From assembly GCF_030851345.1 (NCBI RefSeq), contig NZ_JALPNU010000028.1, forward strand, positions 1-43,425: DNA of 43,425 bases. The letters are read 5' to 3'. The translations under genes were made by a program, and so were the position numbers. The stretch is from Marinifilum sp. D714. GTDB lineage: Bacteria > Bacteroidota > Bacteroidia > Bacteroidales > Marinifilaceae. Within the stretch, counting starts at the first letter, position 1. Each line of letters begins with the position of its first letter. The notes under the pieces were generated by a model. That model saw nothing but the letters and a program-made list of their open reading frames with translations, made no database searches and was not told the origin of the DNA. Positions 1 to 7,891 of the stretch are shown in pieces.

Positions 1-443
1 TACTGATCTTTCAGTTGAAGAACAGGCTGTGTTGCCAGTGTTGCACCATTTGTAGCAGGCGCTGCTGGCTGAGTGGTAATGGTGAATTTTGCAGCCGCTC
101 CATGACCAATGGTCTGTGAAACAGTTGCATTGTTATAACCAGTTGCATAAATTATCAAATCTGCAGTAGCAGGCGTTTGCAATATAGCCTGAAGAGAAGG
201 ATCGAAAGTAATCGTATTGGCATCTGCATCCACAGTGTATACACCTACAGCATCTAGTTTAACACTATTGTAAAAAATAGAATCAATACTAGTCTCCCAA
301 GTAGTTTCGTCAACATATGAAACAATAAATGTATTGTCAACGGTTGCACCTGAGGCAGGTGTTAAGGCTGGTGGATTAGTTTGAGCGAAAAGGGTAAACG
401 AAGTAAGTACCCATAGGTATCCCAAGAGTAAATATTTTTTCAT
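1..443 (-). CDS. Secreted Ig-like/HID-domain protein, N-terminal part (runs off the left edge)
   Basis: Reading the minus strand from the ATG at 443 gives an uninterrupted frame to the window edge. It starts with a hydrophobic signal peptide (MKKYLLLGYLWVLTSFTLFAQ, cleavage near residue 21). A segment at about residues 25-105 contains the pattern W-x2-I-x7-L then F-x-P-S-L then LIIYATGYNNATV. That resembles the HID domain (hemoglobin-interacting domain, formerly DUF1533), whose repeats are common in large secreted proteins of Bacteroidota and Firmicutes. After it comes an FTITTQPAAPATNG linker of the kind found in multidomain adhesin-like proteins. The role is probably extracellular or cell-surface; the ligand is unknown. 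The C-terminus is outside the window, so neither the length nor any sorting domain can be judged. Confidence 0.75.
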   Translation of the reverse strand, partial: MKKYLLLGYLWVLTSFTLFAQTNPPALTPASGATVDNTFIVSYVDETTWETSIDSIFYNSVKLDAVGVYTVDADANTITFDPSLQAILQTPATADLIIYATGYNNATVSQTIGHGAAAKFTITTQPAAPATNGATLATQPVLQLKDQ

Positions 444-803
444 AGCAAAGGACTTTTGATAACTAACAACTTGAATACACCAAAGCATATACCAAACCTC
501 CTATATATCTATCTTCTTGCTACTTAAGCACTATCACTCATTTATAGAACTCATCTACGTTTTTGGAGAAAATAGGATGCATTAATGCTGAAAGTATTGA
601 ATTCACTATTTTCTTTTAACATTTCTTAATAAATTCCTTTTTTGGAAGAATTATCCGATTGTGGATAAGCAAAAGATCTAAATCAAAATATTTTTTAGTA
701 AGAAATAAAGAACAATATTTTTTTGACCACCAGGTCAAAACTTTTAGGATCAATCCCGGTTACCATTTTAATAGAAATCGGCTAATTATTATACGCAAAT
801 AAA
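444..803. other. Intergenic stretch without a gene
   Basis: This AT-rich gap lies between the partial secreted gene, which starts leftward at 443, and the terminator of the LysM gene. I see no ORF, RNA gene or convincing repeat. The promoter of the secreted gene should lie near 450-520, but no clean TAnnTTTG match is present on the minus strand. Confidence 0.5.
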
Positions 804-842
804 AAAGAGACTTCCGTGCTATAAAGCAAGAGAAGCCTCTTT
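804..842 (-). terminator. Intrinsic terminator of the LysM/receptor-like gene
   Basis: An inverted repeat of 11 nt arms (804-814 and 832-842, one mismatch at 810/836) encloses a 17-nt loop. On the minus strand it is followed by a T-rich run. It lies 25 nt beyond the stop codon of the gene ending at 868. Confidence 0.8.
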
Positions 843-867
843 ATATTTTAGTTTGAATTTACGCTAT

Positions 868-2850
868 TTAATATTCAAATGATTTTTGCAATAAATCCAA
901 TTCCTGCTCTTTCTCCATTTCTTCTTCTTTCAACTTCATCTCTTTGTGTCTGATTTTGAAATCTCTGCAATAATTAATCAAATGAGTTCCCCTATTCTCT
1001 AATCCTCCAAATGCAGACATTCGCTCAAAATGATAAGCAGATTGTAGTAGCTCCACATCCATTTCATTCATCTTTTCTGGAAAATCGGTTCCAAACTTAC
1101 TTGCTACTAACGAAAAGAATCTACAAATATCATATGCTCTAAAACTAAAATCACTGGGTTCACACATAAATCTATTTCTAAATTTATTTACAAACTTTTC
1201 GATTTTTGCTTCTTTGTAATCTATAAAATAAGGACTAAACAATGAGAAATTTAGATTATAATAATAGTCCGCCTCCAAACTGGTATATCTTTGCCATTTC
1301 GAGAATCCTACCAAACGGATCGCATATCTTTGGCTCAATACATTTAAATTGGTAATGATATTCTCCACCAAAGGTTGATCATTCGATGGCAAAACCACTA
1401 TATTTTCACATGAATCACACATGGTAGCCTCTAAACCATATCGACCATATTCATCAAATGAAATTTTCTTATATGATACTTCATCAGTTTGCCAATACAA
1501 TCCTTTTTCGAACAGCTGATGTTCAATATCCTTAATCAATTTTGCTTCATTTAAATGTTTATATCTTTCAGGATGGACAACAACAATATTCTTGTATTCA
1601 AAATCTTCGCTAACATAGTTTGAAATTTGTCTACAAATTGAATTCAACGATGTATTCAATTGTATCACAAAAGGATTTGAATTGATTTGAGGATTTTTTA
1701 CAGACAAAGGTGAAATGATAGGAATTTTCTTGGTTCTTGCAAAATCAGCAGCAACTGCGAATGTTCTTGGATACACAGGTCCAATCCAATAATCAAAATC
1801 AATAAATTGAATTTGCGATAAAGTTCTTCGTAATTTTTCAGGATTGCGTTCCGTATCGAAAACATGCAAATCTACCGATAACCCTTCCTTTTGCAAGGAA
1901 TCAATAGCCAGCAATACTCCTTGATAAAATCGAATAAATTCGCGTGACTTGCGATAAATTACACGTGGTTCTCTTTCCGTTACAATTTCAATGGTATCCT
2001 TATAAGTTACAATCTGATTAATTGTATCATTGGCTTCAAGATACAAAGGCAGAAACAAACCAACACTTACTTTTGTCTTTGAAATTTCCTCTTTCACCTT
2101 TTCAAACTGCATGGTATCTTGAACAATCAACTCCTCTTTAATTGTATCCTTAGGTGTTTTTTTCACCTCAAAATATTCAGGTGGTACCAAATAACGTGGA
2201 ATTCTTACCCAATCACCAGGTTGTAAAATTTTGTTTTTTATTTTCGGATTTAATTTTCGAAGTTTTTTTTGCTTCATATTAAACTCTTTAGCAATAGAAA
2301 ACTGCGTATCGCCTGGTTTAATAACGTAATAGTAATATTTTTTATCGTGCTGAGGAACGCTTGGTTCCTTTACTTCTTTTTGTTGCTGATTTTTAGGGAT
2401 TTTTACCACTGAATTCAACGGTAAAGACTTCTTACTTCCAGGATTTTCATTCTCAATGGAAGACATTGAAACTTGATACTTTTTCGATAGTGAATAAACC
2501 GTATCATCTTCCCTTACAACATGATAGATGTATCTGTCATCCTCTTTCTTTACAATAATAGGTGAAATAGCCTTTTTCCCTTCTACAAAAGGTATTCGCA
2601 ATACTTCATTAATACTTACTGTTGCCTGACTTTTACCATTAACTTTCATAATTTCACTAAGCGCGACACCGTAAGCTTTAGAAATAGAAAATAAAGTTTG
2701 TTTTTCTTTTACAACATGCAAAAGAAAAGTTTTTCCACCAACAACTACCTTATTATTAGATATTTCAATTGTAGCATTCTGGGAATGAACAAAATTAACA
2801 GTCCCTAAGAAAAGACCAATCAAAAGAAAAATGCGAAGAAAACAATTCAT
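868..2850 (-). CDS. Secreted protein with three LysM domains and a periplasmic-binding-protein-like domain
   Basis: 660 aa from the ATG at 2850. A TTG six codons upstream (2868) is also in frame, but the ATG directly precedes a clear signal peptide (MNCFLRIFLLIGLFLG..., cleavage near residue 23), so I chose it. LysM motifs lie at about residues 43-87, 107-151 and 172-217; each has the HVV/YVI...T..SIAK pattern and ends in RIP or KIP. They would bind peptidoglycan. Residues about 260-620 resemble the type I periplasmic-binding fold seen in branched-chain amino-acid receptors and LpoA-like proteins, with segments such as DYWIGPVYP and IPIISPLS. The protein is probably periplasmic and wall-bound. 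A sensing or wall-synthesis role is inference. It is monocistronic, with a terminator right after it. Confidence 0.85.
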   Translation of the reverse strand: MNCFLRIFLLIGLFLGTVNFVHSQNATIEISNNKVVVGGKTFLLHVVKEKQTLFSISKAYGVALSEIMKVNGKSQATVSINEVLRIPFVEGKKAISPIIVKKEDDRYIYHVVREDDTVYSLSKKYQVSMSSIENENPGSKKSLPLNSVVKIPKNQQQKEVKEPSVPQHDKKYYYYVIKPGDTQFSIAKEFNMKQKKLRKLNPKIKNKILQPGDWVRIPRYLVPPEYFEVKKTPKDTIKEELIVQDTMQFEKVKEEISKTKVSVGLFLPLYLEANDTINQIVTYKDTIEIVTEREPRVIYRKSREFIRFYQGVLLAIDSLQKEGLSVDLHVFDTERNPEKLRRTLSQIQFIDFDYWIGPVYPRTFAVAADFARTKKIPIISPLSVKNPQINSNPFVIQLNTSLNSICRQISNYVSEDFEYKNIVVVHPERYKHLNEAKLIKDIEHQLFEKGLYWQTDEVSYKKISFDEYGRYGLEATMCDSCENIVVLPSNDQPLVENIITNLNVLSQRYAIRLVGFSKWQRYTSLEADYYYNLNFSLFSPYFIDYKEAKIEKFVNKFRNRFMCEPSDFSFRAYDICRFFSLVASKFGTDFPEKMNEMDVELLQSAYHFERMSAFGGLENRGTHLINYCRDFKIRHKEMKLKEEEMEKEQELDLLQKSFEY

Positions 2851-3017
2851 TAAATATTTGTTTTTCAAACGTTTATAGTTTATTCAAATTGCAAACAAAA
2901 ATACTAAAGTATGCTTTGAAAACAAAATATATACAAGAATTGAGCCACAGAAAAAACAAAATCGAAGCTGAATACATCAACTTCGATTATAAAATTAGCA
3001 CATAAAGTATCTGTAAA

Positions 3018-3473
3018 TTAATTTTCTACCAGAACAAATTCATCATATTCAATCTCAAACTTCAATTTTTGGCGCGCTTCCTCATTTGCCAATGCTAAAA
3101 ACGTATTTCTACACTCCTTATTTACAGCTACCTCAGACATCTCCAAATAGAATTTGAATTTATCTTTCTCCTTTTTCATAGCAAGAATCAATGCCTCCTG
3201 ATATGATAGATCGTTTTTTTTACAATCAATATCCTCTAGCGATCCGGCAATTTTCATATCCTGCACTTCATCCACATCGAATTCTATCTTAAGATCCTTC
3301 ATTTTTTCAAGTCTTAACATTCTTGCAGTTTTTTCAAGTGCAATATTCATAAACAATTGCTTTACATTCTTCCTATCCATTCGCTCAGCCAGATTCGAGT
3401 AAAACTCAATTTCGTTCATTTCACTATCAATCGCATAATCGATTATTTCCTCAAAAGTTCTAAAAATTTTCAT
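3018..3473 (-). CDS. Rubrerythrin/ferritin-like paralogue lacking several iron ligands
   Basis: 151 aa, collinear over its whole length with the neighbouring 152-aa protein at 3866-4324. They share SYQEALI/TYQEALT, AMKKEK and the closing EVEYD/EIEYD segment, so an ancient duplication is likely. Ferritin-like diiron proteins use one Glu in helices 1 and 3 and an ExxH in helices 2 and 4. The intact neighbour has E18, E48-x2-H51 and a C-terminal ExxH. Here E18 and the helix 3 Glu remain, but position 48 is Lys, position 51 is Arg (ALEKTAR) and the last His is Gln (NEEARQK). A normal diiron centre therefore seems impossible. It may be structural, a partner subunit, or bind something else. It lies after the terminator of the nfn operon, so it probably has its own promoter in 3474-3817. 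Confidence 0.75.
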   Translation of the reverse strand: MKIFRTFEEIIDYAIDSEMNEIEFYSNLAERMDRKNVKQLFMNIALEKTARMLRLEKMKDLKIEFDVDEVQDMKIAGSLEDIDCKKNDLSYQEALILAMKKEKDKFKFYLEMSEVAVNKECRNTFLALANEEARQKLKFEIEYDEFVLVEN

Positions 3474-3817
3474 CTAACCTATTATTTTGATGTTTACACC
3501 CCATTAATTCAATCAATCACATTACTATTAAAAAGTATTAAATCAATAAGTTACAAAATAATTGTTTCGATATCAAAAAGATTATTTGCTTTTAAGAAGC
3601 AATGATACCAGGATTTATAATCCTACTCCTATTCCTCAGCTGAAAAACTCATATGTTTCCTGTAAATGACTAACTTCTGATCTTAGGTTAAAGGGAAGGT
3701 TGTGGAAACTATAGTGGGAGCTAACGTAATTTCCAATCATCGTTAAAACTAAATCAATTTAAAAATAACTTAAATTTTCCTTCTCGAATAAAATCACCCC
3801 TTAATTATACAATAAAA
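3474..3817. other. Intergenic stretch between the two rubrerythrin-like genes
   Basis: There is no ORF of note on either strand and no recognised RNA. It should hold the promoter of the gene starting at 3473, but I could not find a convincing TAnnTTTG box on the minus strand. Confidence 0.45.
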
Positions 3818-3843
3818 AAAGCCGTAGCAGACGCCACGGCTTT
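3818..3843 (-). terminator. Intrinsic terminator of the nfnA-nfnB-rubrerythrin operon
   Basis: Perfect 8-bp arms (AAAGCCGT at 3818-3825, ACGGCTTT at 3836-3843) enclose a 10-nt loop. On the minus strand the stem runs into TTTTTTTATT. It sits 22 nt after the stop codon of the rubrerythrin-like gene. Confidence 0.85.
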
Positions 3844-3865
3844 CATACTTTTATCTTAACAAATT

Positions 3866-4324
3866 CTAGTTTTCAGTAAGAATGTTGTTGTCATACTCAA
3901 CCTCAAAACGTAGCTTATGCTTTGCCTCTTCTTGAGCTAACATTAAAAACATATCGCGTGAAGCAGAATCAGAAGCTGCAGCAGCCAAATCATTATACAA
4001 TTTGAATGCAGCCTTCTCTTTTTTCATTGCAATAGTCAAAGCTTCCTGGTAAGTGATGTTTGTTTTTTCTGTATCAACGTCTACCAAGTAATCACCAATT
4101 TTTAAGTCAGCAACCTTCTCTTCAGAAACTTTGTATTCTTTACCATTTTTAATGGCTTCCAACTTAGTTCTATGTCCGATTTCTTCCAAAGCATATTGCT
4201 CGAAAGTATCTTTCATTTCCTGATGCTCCATTTTTTCTGCAAGTGCAGTATAAAAATCAGCTGCCATTTGTTCTTCGTTAATGGCAAAATCTAAAATATC
4301 CTCAAGTGAATTAAATTCTTTCAT
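3866..4324 (-). CDS. Rubrerythrin-like ferritin-family protein
   Basis: 152 aa, all four-helix ferritin-like domain with no C-terminal rubredoxin module. Diiron ligands are visible: E18 in helix 1, E48-x2-H51 (ALEEIGH) in helix 2, a Glu in the AMKKEKAAFKLY helix, and ExxH (EEAKH) in helix 4. Such erythrins act in peroxide reduction or iron handling in anaerobes. The ATG is 13 nt downstream of the nfnB stop and a terminator follows, so it is the last gene of an nfnA-nfnB operon. That arrangement suggests it uses reducing power made by NfnAB, or protects its iron-sulphur clusters, which is inference. The next gene downstream is a diverged copy. Confidence 0.85.
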   Translation of the reverse strand: MKEFNSLEDILDFAINEEQMAADFYTALAEKMEHQEMKDTFEQYALEEIGHRTKLEAIKNGKEYKVSEEKVADLKIGDYLVDVDTEKTNITYQEALTIAMKKEKAAFKLYNDLAAAASDSASRDMFLMLAQEEAKHKLRFEVEYDNNILTEN

Positions 4325-4337
4325 AATGATCTATTCT

Positions 4338-5840
4338 TTATTGTTCCACTTTTTGAGACAAATATTTCTCTTTTAAATAAGTATCCATGTTGGCAGCAGC
4401 CTTACGACCATCACCCATAGCAAGAATCACAGTAGCACCACCACGAACGATATCACCACCTGCAAACACTTCTGGAATGGACGATTGCATTTTATCCTTA
4501 ACCACTTCGATAGTTCCCCATTTAGAAACTTCCAATCCTTCAACAGAATTTGGAATTAATGGGTTTGGAGATACCCCCACAGCTACAACCACAACGGTTG
4601 CATCAATAGTATATTCCGAACCTTCCATTGGAATAGGTCTTCTACGTCCTGATGCATCTGGCTCACCCAATTCCATTTTCTGAACTTTAACCTGTTTCAC
4701 ACGACCGTTTTCGTCAGCAATGTACTCAATAGGGTTAGTAAGCGTTAAGAACTCAACACCTTCTTGTTTTGCATGGTGAACCTCTTCAACACGCGCAGGC
4801 ATTTCTTCTTCAGAACGACGGTAAACAATCATGGCATTTTCTGCACCCAAACGCTTCGCTGTACGTACCGAGTCCATTGCAGTGTTACCACCACCAACTA
4901 CAACTACGTTTTTACCGCGAAGTACAGGTGTATCCGACTCTTCAGAATCAGCACCCATCAAGTTCACACGAGTAAGGTATTCGTTTGATGATAGGATACC
5001 ATTAGCATTTTCACCAGGAATATTCATGAATCTTGGCAAACCAGCTCCAGATCCTACATAAAATGCTTTGAATCCTTCTTCCTTTAAATCTTCAAGGCTT
5101 GCAGTTTGTCCTACAATAAAGTTCGTGATGAACTTCACTCCCATCTGACGTAAGTTGTCAATTTCAACGTCAACAACTGCATTTGGCAAACGGAATTCAG
5201 GAATACCATATTTCAACACCCCACCAATTTCGTGCAATGCCTCGAATACAGTTACATCATATCCTAATTTTGCCATATCGCCTGCGAATGACAATCCTGA
5301 TGGACCTGAACCAATAACAGCAACTTTAACACCGTTTGCTTCTGCACATTCAGGAACTGCAATTTCACCAGACTCTCTCTCCCAATCAGCAGCAAAACGC
5401 TCCAAGTGACCAATAGCTACTGATGGTTGATTCAATTTCTCAACATAGAAACATTTCTGCTCACACTGAACTTCCTGTGGACAAACACGACCACAAACTG
5501 CAGGCAATGCACTTGTTTCTTTTAATACAGAAGCGGCTTTTCCAAACTCACCTCTTTCAATATTTTTAATGAACTTAGGAATGTTAATGCTTACCGGGCA
5601 ACCTTCCATACAAGTAGGATTTACACAGTCCATACAACGCATAGCTTCTTTAACTGCCTGCTCCTTTGTTAGTCCATTATTTACTTCAATTCTTTGTGAT
5701 TTGATACGCTCATTAGGATCTTGTTCTGACATTTCGACCCTTTCAATAGCCATACGATCTTTGGCTTTTGTTTTCTTTTGGAGCTCAACTCTCCACTCTT
5801 TTTTGCGCTCGTTTTTTATATACTCTTCAGACCTTTCCAT
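4338..5840 (-). CDS. nfnB: NfnB: large subunit of NADH-dependent reduced ferredoxin:NADP+ oxidoreductase (annotated elsewhere as glutamate synthase small chain)
   Basis: 500 aa. Cysteines at 69, 72, 77, 81 and at 116, 120, 126, 130 give the two N-terminal [4Fe-4S] sites of the GltD-like family. A GSGPSGL dinucleotide motif at 177-183 binds FAD, and GGGNTAMD at 316-323 belongs to the NADP(H) domain. The gene could be read as a glutamate synthase beta chain, but no GltB neighbour is present. The gene directly upstream is the matching NfnA/SudB-type subunit, 27 nt away. Together they fit the electron-bifurcating transhydrogenase NfnAB, which couples NADH and reduced ferredoxin oxidation to NADP+ reduction in the cytoplasm. 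An alternative reading is a sulfide dehydrogenase (SudAB), which is homologous. Confidence 0.85.
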   Translation of the reverse strand: MERSEEYIKNERKKEWRVELQKKTKAKDRMAIERVEMSEQDPNERIKSQRIEVNNGLTKEQAVKEAMRCMDCVNPTCMEGCPVSINIPKFIKNIERGEFGKAASVLKETSALPAVCGRVCPQEVQCEQKCFYVEKLNQPSVAIGHLERFAADWERESGEIAVPECAEANGVKVAVIGSGPSGLSFAGDMAKLGYDVTVFEALHEIGGVLKYGIPEFRLPNAVVDVEIDNLRQMGVKFITNFIVGQTASLEDLKEEGFKAFYVGSGAGLPRFMNIPGENANGILSSNEYLTRVNLMGADSEESDTPVLRGKNVVVVGGGNTAMDSVRTAKRLGAENAMIVYRRSEEEMPARVEEVHHAKQEGVEFLTLTNPIEYIADENGRVKQVKVQKMELGEPDASGRRRPIPMEGSEYTIDATVVVVAVGVSPNPLIPNSVEGLEVSKWGTIEVVKDKMQSSIPEVFAGGDIVRGGATVILAMGDGRKAAANMDTYLKEKYLSQKVEQ

Positions 5841-5867
5841 TGTCCTGATTTTGTTGTTGTTATTTGA

Positions 5868-6686
5868 TTATTCCTGAAAGTGATCCATTTTATCCTGCTC
5901 TTCAGACTTGTATCCACCAAGTCTCGACATCATTTCATCAAAATCGATTTTATGAGCATCGAACTCAGGCCCGTCTACACAAGTAAATTTGGTTTTACCA
6001 TCAACAGTAACACGACATGCACCGCACATTCCTGTACCATCAACCATAATGCTATTTAAACTTGCCATAGTTGGAATTTCGTACTTTTTGGTAAGAAGCG
6101 AACAGAATTTCATCATAATAGCTGGACCAATTGTAATACACTCGTTAATTTTTTCACGTTGTATTACCTCTTCCATACCTTCTGTAATCAAACCTTTGTT
6201 TCCGTATGATCCGTCATCAGTCATGATGATTACCTCATCGGAATGTTTGCGCATTTCATCTTCTAAAATCAAAAGATCTTTATTACGCGCAGCAAGAACA
6301 GTAATTACCTTATTTCCCGCTTTCTTATATCCTTCTACAATTGGTAATAGTGGAGCAACTCCTACACCACCACCGCAACAAAGTACAGTACCTACATTGT
6401 GAATCTCGGTTGGTTTACCTAGTGGACCAACCAAATCCGTTACGCAGTCACCCACTTCAAGAGCACATAACTTTTTCGAAGAAACCCCCATTTTCTGTAC
6501 GATCATGGTAATGGTTCCTTTCTTAACGTCTGCACCTGCAATGGTCAGAGGGATTCGCTCTCCTTTTTCACCAACTCTTACAATAACAAAGTTACCTGGT
6601 TTGCGTGCTTTAGCAATTAAAGGAGCTTCAACTACAAGTTTTACTACTTTTTCTGAAAAATTTTCTTTTTCAACGATCTTGTTCAT
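5868..6686 (-). CDS. nfnA: NfnA: FAD/[2Fe-2S] small subunit of the NfnAB transhydrogenase
   Basis: 272 aa from the ATG at 6686. A longer reading from TTG 6722 adds a 12-residue stretch with no family match, so I rejected it. The FAD motif RIPLTI is at 44-49 and the nucleotide-binding glycine run GGGVGVAP is at about 105-112. The C-terminal cluster pattern is D216-x4-C221-x2-C224-x11-C236, matching the unusual one-Asp/three-Cys [2Fe-2S] ligation known for NfnA, and differing from a typical four-Cys dihydroorotate dehydrogenase K subunit. It is the first gene of nfnA-nfnB-rubrerythrin. The promoter lies in the 688-nt gap upstream, which carries an inverted repeat at 6827-6868. Confidence 0.88.
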   Translation of the reverse strand: MNKIVEKENFSEKVVKLVVEAPLIAKARKPGNFVIVRVGEKGERIPLTIAGADVKKGTITMIVQKMGVSSKKLCALEVGDCVTDLVGPLGKPTEIHNVGTVLCCGGGVGVAPLLPIVEGYKKAGNKVITVLAARNKDLLILEDEMRKHSDEVIIMTDDGSYGNKGLITEGMEEVIQREKINECITIGPAIMMKFCSLLTKKYEIPTMASLNSIMVDGTGMCGACRVTVDGKTKFTCVDGPEFDAHKIDFDEMMSRLGGYKSEEQDKMDHFQE

Positions 6687-6826
6687 TACGTTTTTTAATA
6701 AATGAATGAAAAAACAAAACAAAAACTGTTTTATTAATAAATGGAACTAGCTTATTCGCAATCGTTTCCAAGCTTAATAATCAGTACTTATTTCTATTCC
6801 AAATGTAAAAAGAAGTGGCATACCTA

Positions 6827-6868
6827 CCTAAACTAAAAAAGTATTTTTAAACAGTTTTTTACTTTAGG
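6827..6868. repeat. Inverted repeat upstream of nfnA
   Basis: The arms CCTAAACTAAAAAA (6827-6840) and TTTTTTACTTTAGG (6855-6868) are complementary except for one position. They lie 140-180 nt upstream of the nfnA start. It could be an operator or a terminator-like stem; nothing in the sequence decides. Confidence 0.5.
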
Positions 6869-7317
6869 ATAAATGTAATTAAACCCTTAGATTCTCAGCG
6901 TTTTTGACAATCACCTCTTCTTGCATCTAATGAATTTGTAAAATATAGCATTACAACTACTTATGCAAAAAATAAGGAGGTAATTCCATTCCTTATCTCC
7001 AATCAAGAATAAATCGAGATTAGAAAGCAAAAAACAACCTTCTTTATCGCCGTATTCATTAAAAGATTTTTATCAAAATGGTTTATACACTTTTCTTCAA
7101 AACAAAAGACAAAAAAAATAAAACAAATCATCGGAAGTGTTTATTAAAAAACGCCCTATCCTCTTCATCATTGAGCGATGAAACTTCTTTTTAGATTCGT
7201 GTGATAAATCTATATGATCCAAAATTTGCAACCTGTATTAAATGTAGCACTGAAATTCCAATGGGTAGAATCATGATTAAGCCCAAAAGTAAAAAGCGTA
7301 TTCGTTGTACAAGTATA

Positions 7318-7325
7318 TAACTTTG
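7318..7325 (+). promoter_or_regulatory. Bacteroidota -7 box for the tandem PLDc_N genes
   Basis: TAACTTTG matches TAnnTTTG and lies 50 nt before the ATG at 7375. I see no TTTG at the right distance for a -33 element, so this is only half of the consensus. Confidence 0.45.
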
Positions 7326-7374
7326 ATTATATTTAATTATTTTTAATATTAAATTCTTATAAAACAAATCTACT

Positions 7375-7593
7375 ATGATCAAAATTTGTGGTATTATTGG
7401 TGTTTGGCAATTAATCATCATTCTATTTAGCCTATTGGCACTCCTTCTTCCTTTAATTGCAATAATTGATATTTTAAGAAGTGAATTCACAAATAACAAT
7501 AAACTAATCTGGGTTCTGGTAGTACTGCTACTCCCATTTTTTGGTCCAATACTTTATTTTATATTTGGACTGAAACAAAAGATTAGAAAATAA
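7375..7593 (+). CDS. PLDc_N-type mini membrane protein, first of two tandem copies
   Basis: 72 aa. Two hydrophobic helices (about 8-32 and 43-65) flank a short polar loop. The pattern is ALLLPLIAIIDILRSEF...NNKLIWVLVVLLLPFFGPILYFIFG. This is the phospholipase D-nuclease N-terminal (PLDc_N) signature, found alone in many small inner-membrane proteins and fused to cardiolipin synthases. There is no catalytic HKD motif here, so it is not an enzyme; its function is unknown. The stop is followed after three nucleotides by the ATG of a second copy, so the two are surely co-transcribed. Confidence 0.8.
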   Translation: MIKICGIIGVWQLIIILFSLLALLLPLIAIIDILRSEFTNNNKLIWVLVVLLLPFFGPILYFIFGLKQKIRK

Positions 7594-7596
7594 TAC

Positions 7597-7800
7597 ATGA
7601 TAACTTCAGTTCTATTTAATATTTGGCTGCTACTTAAAATAGTAGCCATTCTTCTGCCAATTGTTGCAATAATAGACATCCTCAAGAGAAAATTATTGGG
7701 AATCGACAAATTGATTTGGATTCTACTGGTAATCTTCCTACCGATTATTGGCTCCATTATCTATTTTTACGATAGATACAAATATAGAAACCGAAAATAG
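7597..7800 (+). CDS. PLDc_N-type mini membrane protein, second of two tandem copies
   Basis: 67 aa, with the same plan as the gene before it: LLPIVAIIDILKRKL...IDKLIWILLVIFLPIIGSIIYF, then a basic tail (DRYKYRNRK). Two membrane helices (about 7-30 and 38-58) are separated by a positively charged loop, which suggests a hairpin in the inner membrane. It starts three nucleotides after the upstream stop. The likeness in length and motif points to a tandem duplication that has since diverged. The function is unknown; the two could form a hetero-oligomer, which is inference. Confidence 0.8.
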   Translation: MITSVLFNIWLLLKIVAILLPIVAIIDILKRKLLGIDKLIWILLVIFLPIIGSIIYFYDRYKYRNRK

Positions 7801-7801
7801 A

Positions 7802-7810
7802 TATCTTTGC
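7802..7810 (+). promoter_or_regulatory. Bacteroidota -7 box for the SUI1-like gene
   Basis: TATCTTTGC fits the TAnnTTTG consensus exactly. It places transcription start near 7816, inside or upstream of a hydrophobic 19-codon extension, and supports the ATG at 7892 with an untranslated leader. No matching -33 TTTG was found. Confidence 0.55.
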
Positions 7811-7891
7811 AGTTAGCAGCTATAAAGTTCGGAGATGAATAAACCTCCAGAAAGCTTTATACTTATTACTTTAAATTTTATCCTTTTTGTT

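Larger units (their letters stand above)
6687..7374. other. 688-nt intergenic region upstream of nfnA and the tandem PLDc_N genes
   Basis: This divergent gap has no convincing gene. It contains an AT-rich inverted repeat (6827-6840 with 6855-6868) and a short hairpin (ATAAGGA 6972-6978 with TCCTTAT 6990-6996). A -7-like box for the plus-strand genes is at 7318-7325. A possible leftover hydrophobic frame on the minus strand (about 7191-7316) lacks a start and a family match. Confidence 0.5.

Noticed and set aside
2851-2868. TTG start of the LysM gene
   Set aside because: The downstream ATG immediately precedes a proper signal peptide.
4338-5840. Glutamate synthase small subunit
   Set aside because: No large GltB subunit is nearby, and the adjacent NfnA-type subunit with its Asp/three-Cys cluster makes NfnB the better call.
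7191-7499. 102-aa minus-strand open frame overlapping the first PLDc_N gene
   Set aside because: Half of it is antisense to that gene. The rest is hydrophobic but has no usable start or recognised family; a decayed gene is possible but unsupported.
7835-7891. Hydrophobic 19-residue extension of the SUI1-like protein
   Set aside because: Members of this cytoplasmic family start with a basic MAKKKK-like end; the extension probably lies in the leader.
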